Part shown: positions 55,397 to 63,640 of the stretch, piece by piece
Layout of the letters: each line of letters starts with the position of its first letter
Numbering within the stretch: position 1 is the first letter of the stretch
From: Christensenellaceae bacterium
Lineage (GTDB): Bacteria > Bacillota > Clostridia > Christensenellales > CAG-138
Length of the DNA stretch: 64,000 nt
NCBI GenBank assembly: GCA_031261085.1
Contig: JAISKB010000017.1
Coordinates: 1-64,000 of the forward strand
Reading direction: 5' to 3'
Translations under genes and position numbers: made by a program
The notes under the pieces: model-generated
The model's database searches: none
Told to the model about the DNA's origin: nothing
The model's input: the letters and a program-made list of their open reading frames with translations, nothing else

Positions 55397-56042
55397 GATT
55401 GCGCCCAGCGTTTTATCGGCTGATTTTGCCAACATGGGGCAAGCCGTGCAGGCCCTTGTGGGCTGGGGGGCGGATTATGTGCATTTTGATGTGATGGACG
55501 GCAGCTTTGTGCCCGCCATCACGTTTGGCCCGGCCATGTGCAAGGCCGTGCGGCCGTATACCAAGCTCCCCGTCGATGTACACCTGATGGTGGAGCACCC
55601 GGATACGCAGGTGGAAGCGTTTGCGGTGGCGGGCGCGGATATCATCACATTCCATGTGGAGGCGGATTGCCACGCGCACCGCACGCTGCAGCATATACAC
55701 GCGCTGGGCCGCAAGGCCGGGGTGGTGCTGTGCCCGGCTACCCCCGTGTGCATGGTCGAAAACCTGCTGGATAGCTGCGACATGATACTGCTGATGTCGG
55801 TTAACCCGGGCGCGGGCGGGCAGTCGTTTATCCCGGGCACGCTCGATAAAATACGCGCGCTGCGCGAGATGGCGCAGGCACGGGGCATAGCGCTGGATAT
55901 TGAGGTAGATGGCGGCATCAATCCCGAAACAGCCAAGCCCTGCATACAGGTCGGGGCGAACGTGCTGGTGGCGGGCAACAGCGTGTTCACCGCCCCCAAC
56001 CCCAAGGATGTCATCGCGCAGATGCGGGGTACTATCGTATAA
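55389..56042 (+). CDS. rpe: Ribulose-phosphate 3-epimerase
   Basis: 217 residues, TIM barrel. KIAPSVLSADFANM, DYVHFDVMDGSFVPAITFGP, PVDVHLMVEHPD, FHVEAD, ILLMSVNPGAGGQSFIP and DIEVDGGINPETA carry the metal-binding His/Asp residues and phosphate loop. Interconverts ribulose-5-P and xylulose-5-P in the pentose phosphate pathway. AGGAGG lies inside the end of rsgA. Last gene of the def-to-rpe operon. Confidence 0.95.
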   Translation: MIKIAPSVLSADFANMGQAVQALVGWGADYVHFDVMDGSFVPAITFGPAMCKAVRPYTKLPVDVHLMVEHPDTQVEAFAVAGADIITFHVEADCHAHRTLQHIHALGRKAGVVLCPATPVCMVENLLDSCDMILLMSVNPGAGGQSFIPGTLDKIRALREMAQARGIALDIEVDGGINPETAKPCIQVGANVLVAGNSVFTAPNPKDVIAQMRGTIV

Positions 56043-56155
56043 TGACATCAGCCGCCGAACTCGGAGCGGTTTCGGCAGACCTCATCGGCGCGTTCAGCCT
56101 GATATTTTACAACAGCCCACAGGAAGCCGTGTATAAGGCTTTAGGTGTGGAATAA
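56042..56155 (+). CDS. Small ORF of 37 codons, possibly a gene remnant
   Basis: The ATG at 56042 shares one base with the rpe stop (TAATG), so it could be translated by reinitiation. The peptide MTSAAELGAVSADLIGAF...QEAVYKALGVE has no family I know. In other Firmicutes a thiamine pyrophosphokinase gene often follows here; this peptide does not resemble it. It may be the left-over end of a gene displaced when the AbiJ-like gene arrived. Confidence 0.3.
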   Translation: MTSAAELGAVSADLIGAFSLIFYNSPQEAVYKALGVE

Positions 56156-56175
56156 ACAAGAGGAGGCCGGCTTTT

Positions 56176-57111
56176 ATGAGCAAACTCACAGCAATAACAC
56201 GGCGTGATATATTCGACATCCTTGAAATCGGAGCAAGTGATGATGATGACCCGGAATTGAAGTATTCCTACTTTTCAATGAGAGAAGAGGAAGTGGATTT
56301 TCTTGGCCGTTTGTTTGACATTGATTCATTGCAGTCTACTGATAGTCGGTTCAAAAATGCTCGTGGTGATATTTATCAGCATACCGTTAATAACTATGAC
56401 TGGGAAGGTCTGTGGATAAAAGACGACGATAGGTTTTTACGAGGATGTAGCGATGAAACTCTTTTGTCTTTTCTTGCTGAATTATTTCATCCAGTCGTGA
56501 GAAATGAAAGACTTCCTTGGAGCAAGCTACTTGATGTGATAAATGAGTTGCTCAAGCCGGACGGTTTTGAACTGGTTGAAACAAAGAAGATATCTGGACG
56601 GTCGGTCTACGGATGGCGGCAACTTGGAGATTGGCATAAGGTTTCGCAGGTTCAAGCCGATGAATTAGCTGAAACATTCGGCACAGATTATATCAGGATA
56701 CAAATCGACATAATGATGGGTCAAGTAGAATCAGCCCCTCATGTAGCCATTGGAAAGGCAAAGGAACTTCTTGAAACTACCTGTAAGCAGGTGCTTGATG
56801 AGCGTGAGATTGAATATGCTGCGGATTTAGATTTTAATCAACTTATGAAGAAGGCAAGGGAGGCGGTCGGATTAACACCAGATAGCGTTTCGACTGATTC
56901 ACCTGCTAAAACCATCGCAGGGAAGATTCTCGGTAATCTGGGACAAATTGCTCATGGAATGTCCGAGTTGCGAAATCTGTATGGTGATGGGCATGGCAAA
57001 TCTGCCAGTTTCGTTTCACTGCCCCCACGATATGCGCGGTTGGCAGTTGGAACTGCTACTGCCGCCGCTCGATTCATTTGGGAAACGCACATCGAAACCA
57101 AATCAACGTAA
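56176..57111 (+). CDS. Abortive infection family protein (AbiJ-type)
   Basis: 311 residues from the ATG at 56176 (AGAGGAGG upstream). N-terminal domain LTAITRRDIFDILEI ... EEEVDFLGRLFDIDSLQSTDSRFKNARGDIYQHTVNNYDWEGLWI matches AbiJ N-terminal domains. The C-terminal third, AKELLETTCKQVLDE ... KTIAGKILGNLGQIAHGMSELRNLYGDGHGK ... RYARLAVGTATAAARFIWE, matches the abortive-infection C-terminal domain (LRN...HG motif). Such proteins stop phage multiplication by harming the infected cell. The gene is visibly richer in A+T and uses different codons from the flanking operon, so it was probably acquired horizontally. Strong hairpin terminator follows. Confidence 0.8.
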   Translation: MSKLTAITRRDIFDILEIGASDDDDPELKYSYFSMREEEVDFLGRLFDIDSLQSTDSRFKNARGDIYQHTVNNYDWEGLWIKDDDRFLRGCSDETLLSFLAELFHPVVRNERLPWSKLLDVINELLKPDGFELVETKKISGRSVYGWRQLGDWHKVSQVQADELAETFGTDYIRIQIDIMMGQVESAPHVAIGKAKELLETTCKQVLDEREIEYAADLDFNQLMKKAREAVGLTPDSVSTDSPAKTIAGKILGNLGQIAHGMSELRNLYGDGHGKSASFVSLPPRYARLAVGTATAAARFIWETHIETKST

Positions 57112-57116
57112 AACAT

Positions 57117-57177
57117 AAAAACGCCAAAAGCCCGTGAATGCCTAATTTCGAAGGCACTCACGGGCTTTTGGCGTTTT
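57117..57177. terminator. Long perfect terminator hairpin after the AbiJ-like gene
   Basis: AACGCCAAAAGCCCGTGA pairs perfectly with TCACGGGCTTTTGGCGTT, extended inward by TGCC/GGCA, with A-run before and T-run after. About 22 bp, works in both directions. Confidence 0.85.
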
Positions 57178-57283
57178 GTCCATAAGGCGTGTCTTCATCA
57201 GGAGTGTGCAGGGGTACGCAAGTTATTTAACTTATTGTATCTTTGTTTTTTAGGCCGCGCATTGCGGAGAATCCTGCCAAACA

Positions 57284-57307
57284 AAAAAGGGCCGCAGCAG
57301 CGGCCCC
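57284..57307 (-). terminator. Terminator of the BMP/ABC importer operon
   Basis: On the minus strand GGGCCGC-TGCT-GCGGCCC followed by TTTTTT, 30 nt after the lipoprotein stop. The stretch 57178-57283 shows nothing else. Confidence 0.85.
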
Positions 57308-57336
57308 AGGTTTTAGAGAATCGTTAAGATAGTCTG

Positions 57337-58407
57337 TTAATTCTGTTCGAATTCATTCGGGACCTTGATGGTGCCGGCTATTATGGCTGCTATGGCTTCA
57401 TCGCAGGCCGCGACAACATCCTGAGGAAGCGTTGCCTTAAGCGCGTCATTCCATACGACGCTGACGCAGTCATCCGCCATGGTAAGGAAGAGAATTTCCG
57501 CCTTGGCAGTGCCATTCATAACGGCTTCGGTGGCTTTCATGTAACCGGCGGTATAATCGCCCAGCACATTTGCATAAACGCTGTCGGGCGCCATGGCGGT
57601 AAAGTCGCCGATTGCGCCGATTGCATATACACCAGCGCTTTCGGCAACGGCCTTAATGGCACCCGCCTGCGCTTCGTTGGAGTTGGAAACGATGAAATCC
57701 GCACCATTTGCGATTTGGTTCAGGGTGGTTTCATAGCCCTCGGTCGCGTTGGTGGCGGAGAGTACCGCGCCCATGATTTCGATGTCGGGGTTTACGCTCC
57801 TTGCGCCGAGCTCCCAAGCGTTAACCGTCTTGGTATAGGCGGGGTAATCGCCGCCCACGCTCCAGGCGATCTTGTTGGTTTGGGTCATTTTTGCGGCGAG
57901 AATACCCAGCACATAAAAGCCTTCTTCGGCGTTCATGCTAACGGGGGCTTGATTGTCGCGGATCTCGGTGCCGCCAAAGGTGAAGAACCAGGTGTCGGGG
58001 TAATCCGGGCTGATTTCAGCGAACGGCGAAGAGCACTGGCCGCCATGGCCGAATACGATTTTATAACCTTCCGCCGCCATGGTTTCACCTTCGCTTTTAA
58101 TGGTTTCCCCGTCGGCAGCTTGCACAACGGATACCGTGTAGCCATAGGCTTCCTGCATTTTTTTGCCAGCTTCCGCGGCAGCCTGGCTAAACCCGCCGTC
58201 TGTAGGAGAACCGGGGATAAGGATGCCAATCTTCACGTCCGCAGGATTGGCGGGCGCATCAGCGATGGGGGCTTCGGGGGCGGCGGGGGCGGGTGCATCT
58301 GTTCCGGGGCTTGTTACAGCCGGTTGCTGCCCACAGGCAATGCAGCCAACCAGAACCAGCGCCAATGTTATGAGCAGCGCTGCCAGCTTCTTGAGATGTG
58401 TTTTCAT
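57337..58407 (-). CDS. BMP family nucleoside-type substrate-binding lipoprotein
   Basis: 356 residues. Signal peptide KTHLKKLAALLITLALVLVGC with lipobox LVGC (Cys22), then a Pro/Ala-rich linker. The binding domain ADVKIGILIPGSPTDGGFSQAAAEAGKKMQ, VFGHGGQCSSPFAEISPDYPDTWFFTFGG, MNAEEGFYVLGILAAKMT, WELGARSVNPDI and IVSNSNEAQAGAIKAV is typical of BMP proteins (PnrA/NupN), which bind purine nucleosides. Last gene of the ATPase-permease-permease-BMP operon. The nucleoside class is inferred from family. Confidence 0.9.
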   Translation of the reverse strand: MKTHLKKLAALLITLALVLVGCIACGQQPAVTSPGTDAPAPAAPEAPIADAPANPADVKIGILIPGSPTDGGFSQAAAEAGKKMQEAYGYTVSVVQAADGETIKSEGETMAAEGYKIVFGHGGQCSSPFAEISPDYPDTWFFTFGGTEIRDNQAPVSMNAEEGFYVLGILAAKMTQTNKIAWSVGGDYPAYTKTVNAWELGARSVNPDIEIMGAVLSATNATEGYETTLNQIANGADFIVSNSNEAQAGAIKAVAESAGVYAIGAIGDFTAMAPDSVYANVLGDYTAGYMKATEAVMNGTAKAEILFLTMADDCVSVVWNDALKATLPQDVVAACDEAIAAIIAGTIKVPNEFEQN

Positions 58408-58452
58408 AATTTTTATTTCCTCCCTAGGTAATATTGTATAAGCCCGAGAGCT

Positions 58453-59376
58453 TTATACCTTGATATAAGGGATGCCCTTTGCGCCGGCGTCAATGACCCT
58501 GTGCCTGGAAGCGGTGAGCACGGCGAGTATGGTTACGATATAAGGAACCATCATGATGATGTTGTTGGGGATGCCCAATCCAAGGTTTTGCAGCGTCATT
58601 TGCAGCGCGTTCGCGCCGCCAAAAAGCAGTGCGCCGCCTGCCACGCCGCCGGGCGTCCATTTACCCAGCACGACGATGGCCATGGCGATGTAACCCTTGC
58701 CGCCTGTCATATCCACATTGAAGGAGTTGGCCTGTGCTATGGAAAGATATCCGCCGGCCAATCCCATCAAAACACCGCTGAATAGGGTAGCCGCATAGCG
58801 TGTGCGGAACACGTTGACGCCCATGCTATCCGCTGCGCGCGGATGCTCGCCCACCGCGATAATCTTCAGGCCCGTGGAGGTGCGATTCATGATAAACCAC
58901 AATGCCGGGACGAGAAGCATGCCTATATATACGATAACGTTGTGATTGAACAATATGCTGCCCAGTATGGGGATGGCATGCAGCAGGGGAATGGGGAGCG
59001 CGGGGAAGGTGGCCACTTGAATCCCGCCCGTGGCGGCGTCAAAAAACAGCTTGCGGAATAATACCGCCGTAAGGCCGGAACCAAGCATGTTGACCGCCGC
59101 CCCGATAACAATCTGCGGTGTGCGCAGCGTGATGGATGTAAAGGCGAATAGCAGCGCCATTACACAGCCGGCAAGCATGGCACACAAAATGCCAAGCCAA
59201 TAATTGCCGGTGAATGCGCTGACAGAGAATGCGGCAAAAGCGCCGGCCAGCATCGTGCCCTCTACGCCAATGTTCATCAGGCCTGCGCGTTCGGATACGA
59301 CCAAACCCAAAGCCGCAATCATAAGCGGCGTGGCCATGCGTACGGTAGCCGCCAGAAAAAAGGATACTTGGTCCAT
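58453..59376 (-). CDS. ABC transporter permease, nucleoside-import type (NupQ-like)
   Basis: 307 residues, about eight to nine membrane helices. AALGLVVSERAGLMNIGVEGTMLAGAFAAF is the characteristic permease motif of BMP-linked transporters (ERAG..NIG.EG.ml.GA). GEHPRAADSMGVNVFRTRYAATLFSGVLMGLAGGYLS is the cytoplasmic coupling loop. Forms the channel with the permease encoded upstream; 2 nt gap between the two genes. Confidence 0.9.
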   Translation of the reverse strand: MDQVSFFLAATVRMATPLMIAALGLVVSERAGLMNIGVEGTMLAGAFAAFSVSAFTGNYWLGILCAMLAGCVMALLFAFTSITLRTPQIVIGAAVNMLGSGLTAVLFRKLFFDAATGGIQVATFPALPIPLLHAIPILGSILFNHNVIVYIGMLLVPALWFIMNRTSTGLKIIAVGEHPRAADSMGVNVFRTRYAATLFSGVLMGLAGGYLSIAQANSFNVDMTGGKGYIAMAIVVLGKWTPGGVAGGALLFGGANALQMTLQNLGLGIPNNIIMMVPYIVTILAVLTASRHRVIDAGAKGIPYIKV

Positions 59377-59378
59377 AA

Positions 59379-60440
59379 TCAGTGACCGCCCTTCTCGGCC
59401 TTGCGGCGCGTTTTTTGTAAGCCCTTAACAGAGGCCGCGGCGACAAAGATGATGATGATGCCTTGCACGATGCTTGTGAATTGCGCCGATACGCCGATGA
59501 CGCGCTGCATGGCTGTGGCCCCCAGTGTTAAGAAGCCAAAGAGCGAGGCGGAGAATATAACGCCTATCGGATTATTGCCTGCCAATATAGAAACCGCTAT
59601 GGCGGTATATCCATAACCGCTGGACAGGCTTTCGTATAAATAATGGGAAGCGCCCGCGACTTCGAAGAAGCCGCCCAAGCCGCACAGCGCGCCGGAGAGC
59701 AGCATGGTGGCGAGCGTTGTGCGTGTCACGCTGATGCCCGCATACTTGGAGGCGATGGGATTGTAGCCGACCGCGCGCACCTCGTAGCCAAACCAGCTTT
59801 TGAACAGCAGGATAAAGATCACGACCGCTACGATGCAGCCGATGATGAAGCCCGGGTGCAGCTTGGTTTTGGGAATCAAATAGGAGAGCCAGCCCTGTGC
59901 CGCAATGGCATAGGATTGCGGCTCCGCTTGCGCCATATCGCGCAGCGGGCCGCGTACCAGATAACCGACCAGCTGGATAGCGATATAATTGAACATGATG
60001 GTTGTTATAACTTCGGAAATCTCATACCGCGCCTTGAGGAAGCCGGGTAAAAATGCCCATGCGGCGCCCGCCAGGGTCCCGCCCAGCACCATCAGCAGGA
60101 TGAGCAACGGGCCGGGCAGACCGCCACCCTTGATGCCAATCCATGCGGAAACGATCGCTCCCGCTAAAAACTGCCCATCCGCGCCGATATTAAACACACT
60201 GCCGCGATAAGCGATTGCGACCGCTATACCCGTAAATAGCAGCGGGCAAGCTCGATTGAGCATGCTGCCGAACACGCGCAAATTGGAGAAGGAGGCGTCG
60301 TACAGCATAGCCAGCGAGTGACCGGCATCATAGCCGAATGCACGCAGCAGCAATGCGCTCACCAGCACCGCTCCCAGGATAGCGAGCGCCGGACGCCAAG
60401 CGCCCAATAGTGCGTCTTTTATATGCTTTTTAGGGTTCAT
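59379..60440 (-). CDS. ABC transporter permease, nucleoside-import type (NupP-like)
   Basis: 353 residues with about ten membrane helices. LLFTGIAVAIAYRGSVFNIGADGQFLAGAIVSAWIG is the GiavAfra.vfNIGaeGQ motif of this permease family, and VGYNPIASKYAGISVTRTTLATMLLSGALCGLGGFFEV the coupling helix. Heterodimer with the product of 58453-59376. ATGA overlap with the ATPase gene. Confidence 0.9.
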   Translation of the reverse strand: MNPKKHIKDALLGAWRPALAILGAVLVSALLLRAFGYDAGHSLAMLYDASFSNLRVFGSMLNRACPLLFTGIAVAIAYRGSVFNIGADGQFLAGAIVSAWIGIKGGGLPGPLLILLMVLGGTLAGAAWAFLPGFLKARYEISEVITTIMFNYIAIQLVGYLVRGPLRDMAQAEPQSYAIAAQGWLSYLIPKTKLHPGFIIGCIVAVVIFILLFKSWFGYEVRAVGYNPIASKYAGISVTRTTLATMLLSGALCGLGGFFEVAGASHYLYESLSSGYGYTAIAVSILAGNNPIGVIFSASLFGFLTLGATAMQRVIGVSAQFTSIVQGIIIIFVAAASVKGLQKTRRKAEKGGH

Positions 60441-61969
60441 TGTACATCACCCCTTGCTTTTTCTATAGTGGTTGTATCATGGCCGGCTATCATCAGGCCA
60501 ATCTGTTCCAAAGGCGCATTATAGGGAAGCTCTCCTGTAATATGTCCTTCATACATAACCAAAATACGATCGCTCAGGGAGCGTATTTCATCCAAGTCCG
60601 TAGAAATCAACAATATGGCGGCGCCTTTGGCGCGTTCTTCGACCAGCTTGGCGCGCACAAATTCGATGGCGCCGATATCCAAACCGCGCGTAGGCTGAAA
60701 TGCCAGCAACACCTTCCCGCCACGATCGACCTCACGGGCCAAAATGACCTTTTGCTGGTTGCCGCCCGAAAGGCTGCCGGCGGGCAGGTTGATGTCGGTT
60801 GGGCGCACATCAAAACGTTCGACCAATGTGCGCGTACGCGCTTCGATTTTCTTCGTGTTTAAAAAGAATCCGTTTGCATATTGCTTGCTGCGCTGACCGC
60901 TCAAAAGGATATTGTCCTTAATGGGAAATTGCAGAACGAGTCCCTTTTTTTGGCGGTCATCCGGTATATGCGCAAGCCCCATATCCAAGCGGCGGCGTAT
61001 GCTGCTGCGCGTAATATCCTTGCCGCACAGCCGAATGCTACCACTCTCCAGGGTTCTTCCACCGGCAATCGCTTCGCCCAGCTCAAGCTGCCCATTTCCA
61101 TCTACACCGGCGATGCCCACGATTTCGCCGGCACGCACCTGGAACGAAATATTTTTTACCCAATCGAGCTTCTTATCATTTTTTACTGTGAGATCGCAAA
61201 CCTCCAGCATAGGTTCGCCGGTGGGCTGCGGTTTCGTTTGCCGTTGAAGGAATACTTCGCGGCCAACCATCATATTGGCGAGCGCATGCGCATCGGTATC
61301 GGAAACATTCAATGTGTCGACCACTTCGCCGGCGCGCATTACGGTGACTCGGTCGGAAAAATCGAGAACTTCCTGCATTTTATGGGTTATGAGAATTACG
61401 GAATAACCCTCGCGTACAAGCGATTGGAGCGTGGAGAACAATTCGTCGGATTCCTTTGGAGTAAGCACGGCGGAAGGCTCGTCCAGTATCAAAATTCGAA
61501 TGTTTCGCGCGAGCGCTTTAAGAATTTCGACTTTTTGCTGTATGCCTACCGGAAGCTGCCAAACGAATGCACTCGGATCGACCCGAAAGCCGAATCGCCG
61601 GTTCATTTCTTCTACCCGCGCTTCCAAGGTTGGCATGTTCAGCACAAACCCCGCTTCTTTGGCGCATAAAAAGATGTTCTGCGTTACGGTTAATTGGGGG
61701 ATGAGCATAAAGTGCTGGTGCACCATACCGATACCATGGCGTATGGCGGTTGCGGGATTTTCCATATCCACGCGCGCACCGTTTACGGTTATAGTGCCCG
61801 CATCGTATGTGTACAAGCCATAAAGGATATTCATCAGGGTAGATTTCCCCGCCCCGTTTTCGCCCAATAAAGCGTGTATTTCACCCTTGCGCAGAGAAAA
61901 ATCCACATTTTTATTCGCGCATGTGTCAGAGAAGTATTTATAGATGCCTCGCATTTCTACAACGTTCAT
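60437..61969 (-). CDS. ABC transporter ATP-binding protein, nucleoside-import type (NupO-like)
   Basis: 510 residues, two fused ATPase domains. Domain 1: LLGENGAGKSTLMNILYG, signature LPVGIQQKVEILKALARN, Walker B ILILDEPSAVLTP. Domain 2: IAGVDGNGQLELGEAI (Walker A without GKS, the usual degenerate form), signature LSGGNQQKVILAREV and FQPTRGLDIGAIEFV (Walker B). This tandem form is typical of sugar/nucleoside importers of the BMP class. First gene of the operon; AGGAGA precedes the ATG. Transcribed from the left promoter in the inverted-repeat region. Confidence 0.92.
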   Translation of the reverse strand: MNVVEMRGIYKYFSDTCANKNVDFSLRKGEIHALLGENGAGKSTLMNILYGLYTYDAGTITVNGARVDMENPATAIRHGIGMVHQHFMLIPQLTVTQNIFLCAKEAGFVLNMPTLEARVEEMNRRFGFRVDPSAFVWQLPVGIQQKVEILKALARNIRILILDEPSAVLTPKESDELFSTLQSLVREGYSVILITHKMQEVLDFSDRVTVMRAGEVVDTLNVSDTDAHALANMMVGREVFLQRQTKPQPTGEPMLEVCDLTVKNDKKLDWVKNISFQVRAGEIVGIAGVDGNGQLELGEAIAGGRTLESGSIRLCGKDITRSSIRRRLDMGLAHIPDDRQKKGLVLQFPIKDNILLSGQRSKQYANGFFLNTKKIEARTRTLVERFDVRPTDINLPAGSLSGGNQQKVILAREVDRGGKVLLAFQPTRGLDIGAIEFVRAKLVEERAKGAAILLISTDLDEIRSLSDRILVMYEGHITGELPYNAPLEQIGLMIAGHDTTTIEKARGDVQ

Positions 61970-62081
61970 TATACACTCTCCTAAACAATCCAGCTTCGAC
62001 GCCTCGTCATTTATTTTTAAGAAACACAGTTTTAAAGCCGCAGACAGGTATACTCACAAAGAACAAATCAACTATATATTT

Positions 62082-62100
62082 AGTAATACATAATATTACT
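62082..62100. promoter_or_regulatory. Palindromic operator, left copy
   Basis: AGTAATA-CATAA-TATTACT, a perfect 7-bp inverted repeat located about +8 to +26 from the left transcription start. The same site occurs at 62436-62454. Confidence 0.75.
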
Positions 62101-62114
62101 ATATGAATGAAATT

Positions 62115-62143
62115 ATTATATGTTTAAGAATAGTATTTGTCAA
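62115..62143 (-). promoter_or_regulatory. Promoter of the importer operon (perfect sigma-A)
   Basis: On the minus strand TTGACA (62143-62138), 17-nt spacer, TATAAT (62120-62115). It lies in the left repeat arm, pointing toward 61969. Leader of about 140 nt. Confidence 0.9.
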
Positions 62144-62164
62144 CAGTGAAAAAGAAAATCAAAA

Positions 62165-62373
62165 TCAGAATTTTTCAGACGGCGCTGAACACAAGAAATA
62201 CGCTGAGAATCTCTACAAAATGGCAAGGCGCTATCTCTCGGGAACTTGATCTCGATAACCCCTATGCAGGGTAATTTTGGATGCAAGCCTCTAATCTGAT
62301 AAAAATCCTGCGAAATATCGAAGAAATATTGAAGAAATATTGAAGAAATGAAATATAAATAGAGGTGGTAGCA
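62165..62373. other. Centre of the inverted-repeat region, no convincing gene
   Basis: About 209 nt. It contains short open stretches without a start signal (one reads DGAEHKKYAENLYKMARRYLSG before a stop), possibly the remnant of a coding sequence, and an 11-bp tandem repeat GAAGAAATATT in 2 exact and 1 partial copies (about 62318-62350). Its composition differs from the AT-rich arms. An ORF on the minus strand (62140-62433) spans repeat and centre but has no codon bias or Shine-Dalgarno. Confidence 0.5.
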
Positions 62374-62392
62374 TTTGATTTTCTTTTCTCTG

Positions 62393-62421
62393 TTGACAAA
62401 TACTGTTCTTAAACATATAAT
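62393..62421 (+). promoter_or_regulatory. Promoter 1 of the reductase-amidohydrolase operon (perfect sigma-A)
   Basis: TTGACA (62393-62398), 17-nt spacer, TATAAT (62416-62421). Mirror image of the left promoter; leader of about 228 nt to the ATG at 62656. Confidence 0.9.
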
Positions 62422-62435
62422 AATTTTGTTCATAT

Positions 62436-62454
62436 AGTAATATTATGTATTACT
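62436..62454. promoter_or_regulatory. Palindromic operator, right copy
   Basis: AGTAATA-TTATG-TATTACT, at about +8 to +26 of promoter 1. The half-site TGTATTACTAAAT is repeated once more at 62568-62580. Confidence 0.75.
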
Positions 62455-62527
62455 AAATATATAGTTGATTTGTTCTTTGTGAGTATACCTTTCTATGGCT
62501 TTTAAAGGGACGGCGTCCCAACCATCG

Positions 62528-62586
62528 TTGGCAAGATATGATGAATAGTTAATAATTCGCATTACATTGTATTACTAAATCAATAG
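62528..62586 (+). promoter_or_regulatory. Candidate promoter 2 with third operator copy
   Basis: TTGGCA (62528-62533), 17-nt spacer, AATAAT (62551-62556), followed by ATTACATTGTATTACT (62561-62576), an imperfect form of the operator in the same position relative to the start. TGTATTACTAAAT-N2-ATAG is nearly the same as in the right arm. Confidence 0.5.
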
Positions 62587-62595
62587 TGTTCAGTG

Positions 62596-62609
62596 CGCTT
62601 TATAAAGCG
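62596..62609. promoter_or_regulatory. Palindrome in the reductase leader
   Basis: CGCTTTATAAAGCG, a perfect 14-bp palindrome about 47 nt before the ATG. Could be an operator or an RNA hairpin; it is not similar to the AGTAATA sites. Confidence 0.45.
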
Positions 62610-62655
62610 GTTGATGTTTCGCAAGATTTGAATTTAGCTGTGAAAGGAGCAAACC

Positions 62656-63636
62656 ATGGCATTGCCCACATGCGCGTTTCCGCTGGAGCAAGTGACGCTC
62701 ACAACTTGTTTTCGAGATGAAGCTCTGTTGCAGGCATTAACCGATGCGGGTGCGACGGCTGCACTGCCCAAGGTAAGCCAGGTGTATGGCGCGTTGCGCA
62801 TGCCCATGCTGGAAGCGTATCCTTATACGTTCGCGTCTTTGGCGCTTACGATGGATGGGAAAATGGCGTTCCCCGAAACGCCGGGGGGTGTGCTGATACC
62901 CAAATCTAACAAGTTAAACCCAGATGGCGCGTTGGCCGATTTTTTTGTGCTGAATGCGTTGCGTGCCTACAGCGATGCTGTCATTAATGGCACGAATACA
63001 TTGCGCGCCGAACCTGATTTGCGCATGACGATATGCGACCCGGAATTGGCCGAAGAGCGCAGTATCTACCTGAATAAAACGCTGCCGCACCCGCTGCAGG
63101 TCATCATATCGCTCGACGGGCAGGATATTCCGTTTGAACATCCGATTTTCCATCAGGACGACGTGCCGGTGTGCGTTTGTACATCGCCCGCGGGAATGGA
63201 GTATTTGGAACGGCACGCGCAGGGTAATTATGTGCATGCCGCACATCTGGGCGAACAGGACTTGGAAGATGCTGAGGCGCTGAAAAAACGGTTGATGACC
63301 GCGGGCGGGCGTGTGCCGGTTTTAACCAGCGGCGAAGGCGCGCAAACCGCTGTGGCGCCCATGATGCGCGGACTTAAGCAGGGCGGGATCGACCACATCT
63401 TAATCGAATCGCCCACGTTTATGTGGCTGCTGATGCGAGAGAAATTGCTGCACGAAATATACATAACACACACGACCGTATTTTTAGGCGGACAACTAAC
63501 ACCCGGACTGCGCACACCGTTTACCTTCACCCAACATCCGCAGGGACGGATAGCGCAGCTGAACCGGCACGGGAACGCATTTTTATACAGCAGACAAATA
63601 CTGGAATATAGTTTGATGGAAGAAAGACAGGGATAG
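62656..63636 (+). CDS. RibD C-terminal-type (dihydrofolate reductase-like) reductase
   Basis: 326 residues (AAAGGAG before the ATG). The region YTFASLALTMDGKMAFPETPGGVLIPKSNKLNPDGALADFFVLNALRAYSDAVINGTNTLRAEPDLR has the RibD-C/DHFR fold pattern (S.DGk, G..T...DnP-like). A second part (GGRVPVLTSGEGAQTAVAPMMRGLKQGGIDHILIESPTFMWLLMREKLLHEIYIT) matches the C-terminal EGG/l..~G region. The 50-residue N-terminal extension is unusual. NAD(P)H-dependent reductase of a pteridine- or pyrimidine-like substrate (inference). Stop is 4 nt before the amidohydrolase ATG. Confidence 0.75.
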   Translation: MALPTCAFPLEQVTLTTCFRDEALLQALTDAGATAALPKVSQVYGALRMPMLEAYPYTFASLALTMDGKMAFPETPGGVLIPKSNKLNPDGALADFFVLNALRAYSDAVINGTNTLRAEPDLRMTICDPELAEERSIYLNKTLPHPLQVIISLDGQDIPFEHPIFHQDDVPVCVCTSPAGMEYLERHAQGNYVHAAHLGEQDLEDAEALKKRLMTAGGRVPVLTSGEGAQTAVAPMMRGLKQGGIDHILIESPTFMWLLMREKLLHEIYITHTTVFLGGQLTPGLRTPFTFTQHPQGRIAQLNRHGNAFLYSRQILEYSLMEERQG

Positions 63637-63640
63637 ACCT

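Larger units (their letters stand above)
62046..62164 (-). repeat. Left arm of a ~117-bp inverted repeat (importer side)
   Basis: This arm matches the reverse complement of 62374-62490 at nearly every position (only scattered changes, for example GAATGA versus GAACAA and one extra A). Weaker similarity continues outward to about 62030. It carries a complete promoter and operator pointing left, toward the ATPase gene. Confidence 0.9.
62374..62490 (+). repeat. Right arm of the ~117-bp inverted repeat (reductase side)
   Basis: Reverse complement of 62046-62164. Carries the mirror-image promoter and operator pointing right, toward the reductase gene. Confidence 0.9.

Noticed and set aside
62140..62433. 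97-codon minus-strand frame across the inverted repeat
   Set aside because: Includes both promoter copies and the core; no Shine-Dalgarno or family similarity.
62046..62490. Inverted repeat as the terminal repeats of an insertion sequence
   Set aside because: No transposase between the arms, no target-site duplication found, and each arm holds a correctly oriented promoter and operator for the adjacent operon. A degenerate MITE origin is not excluded.
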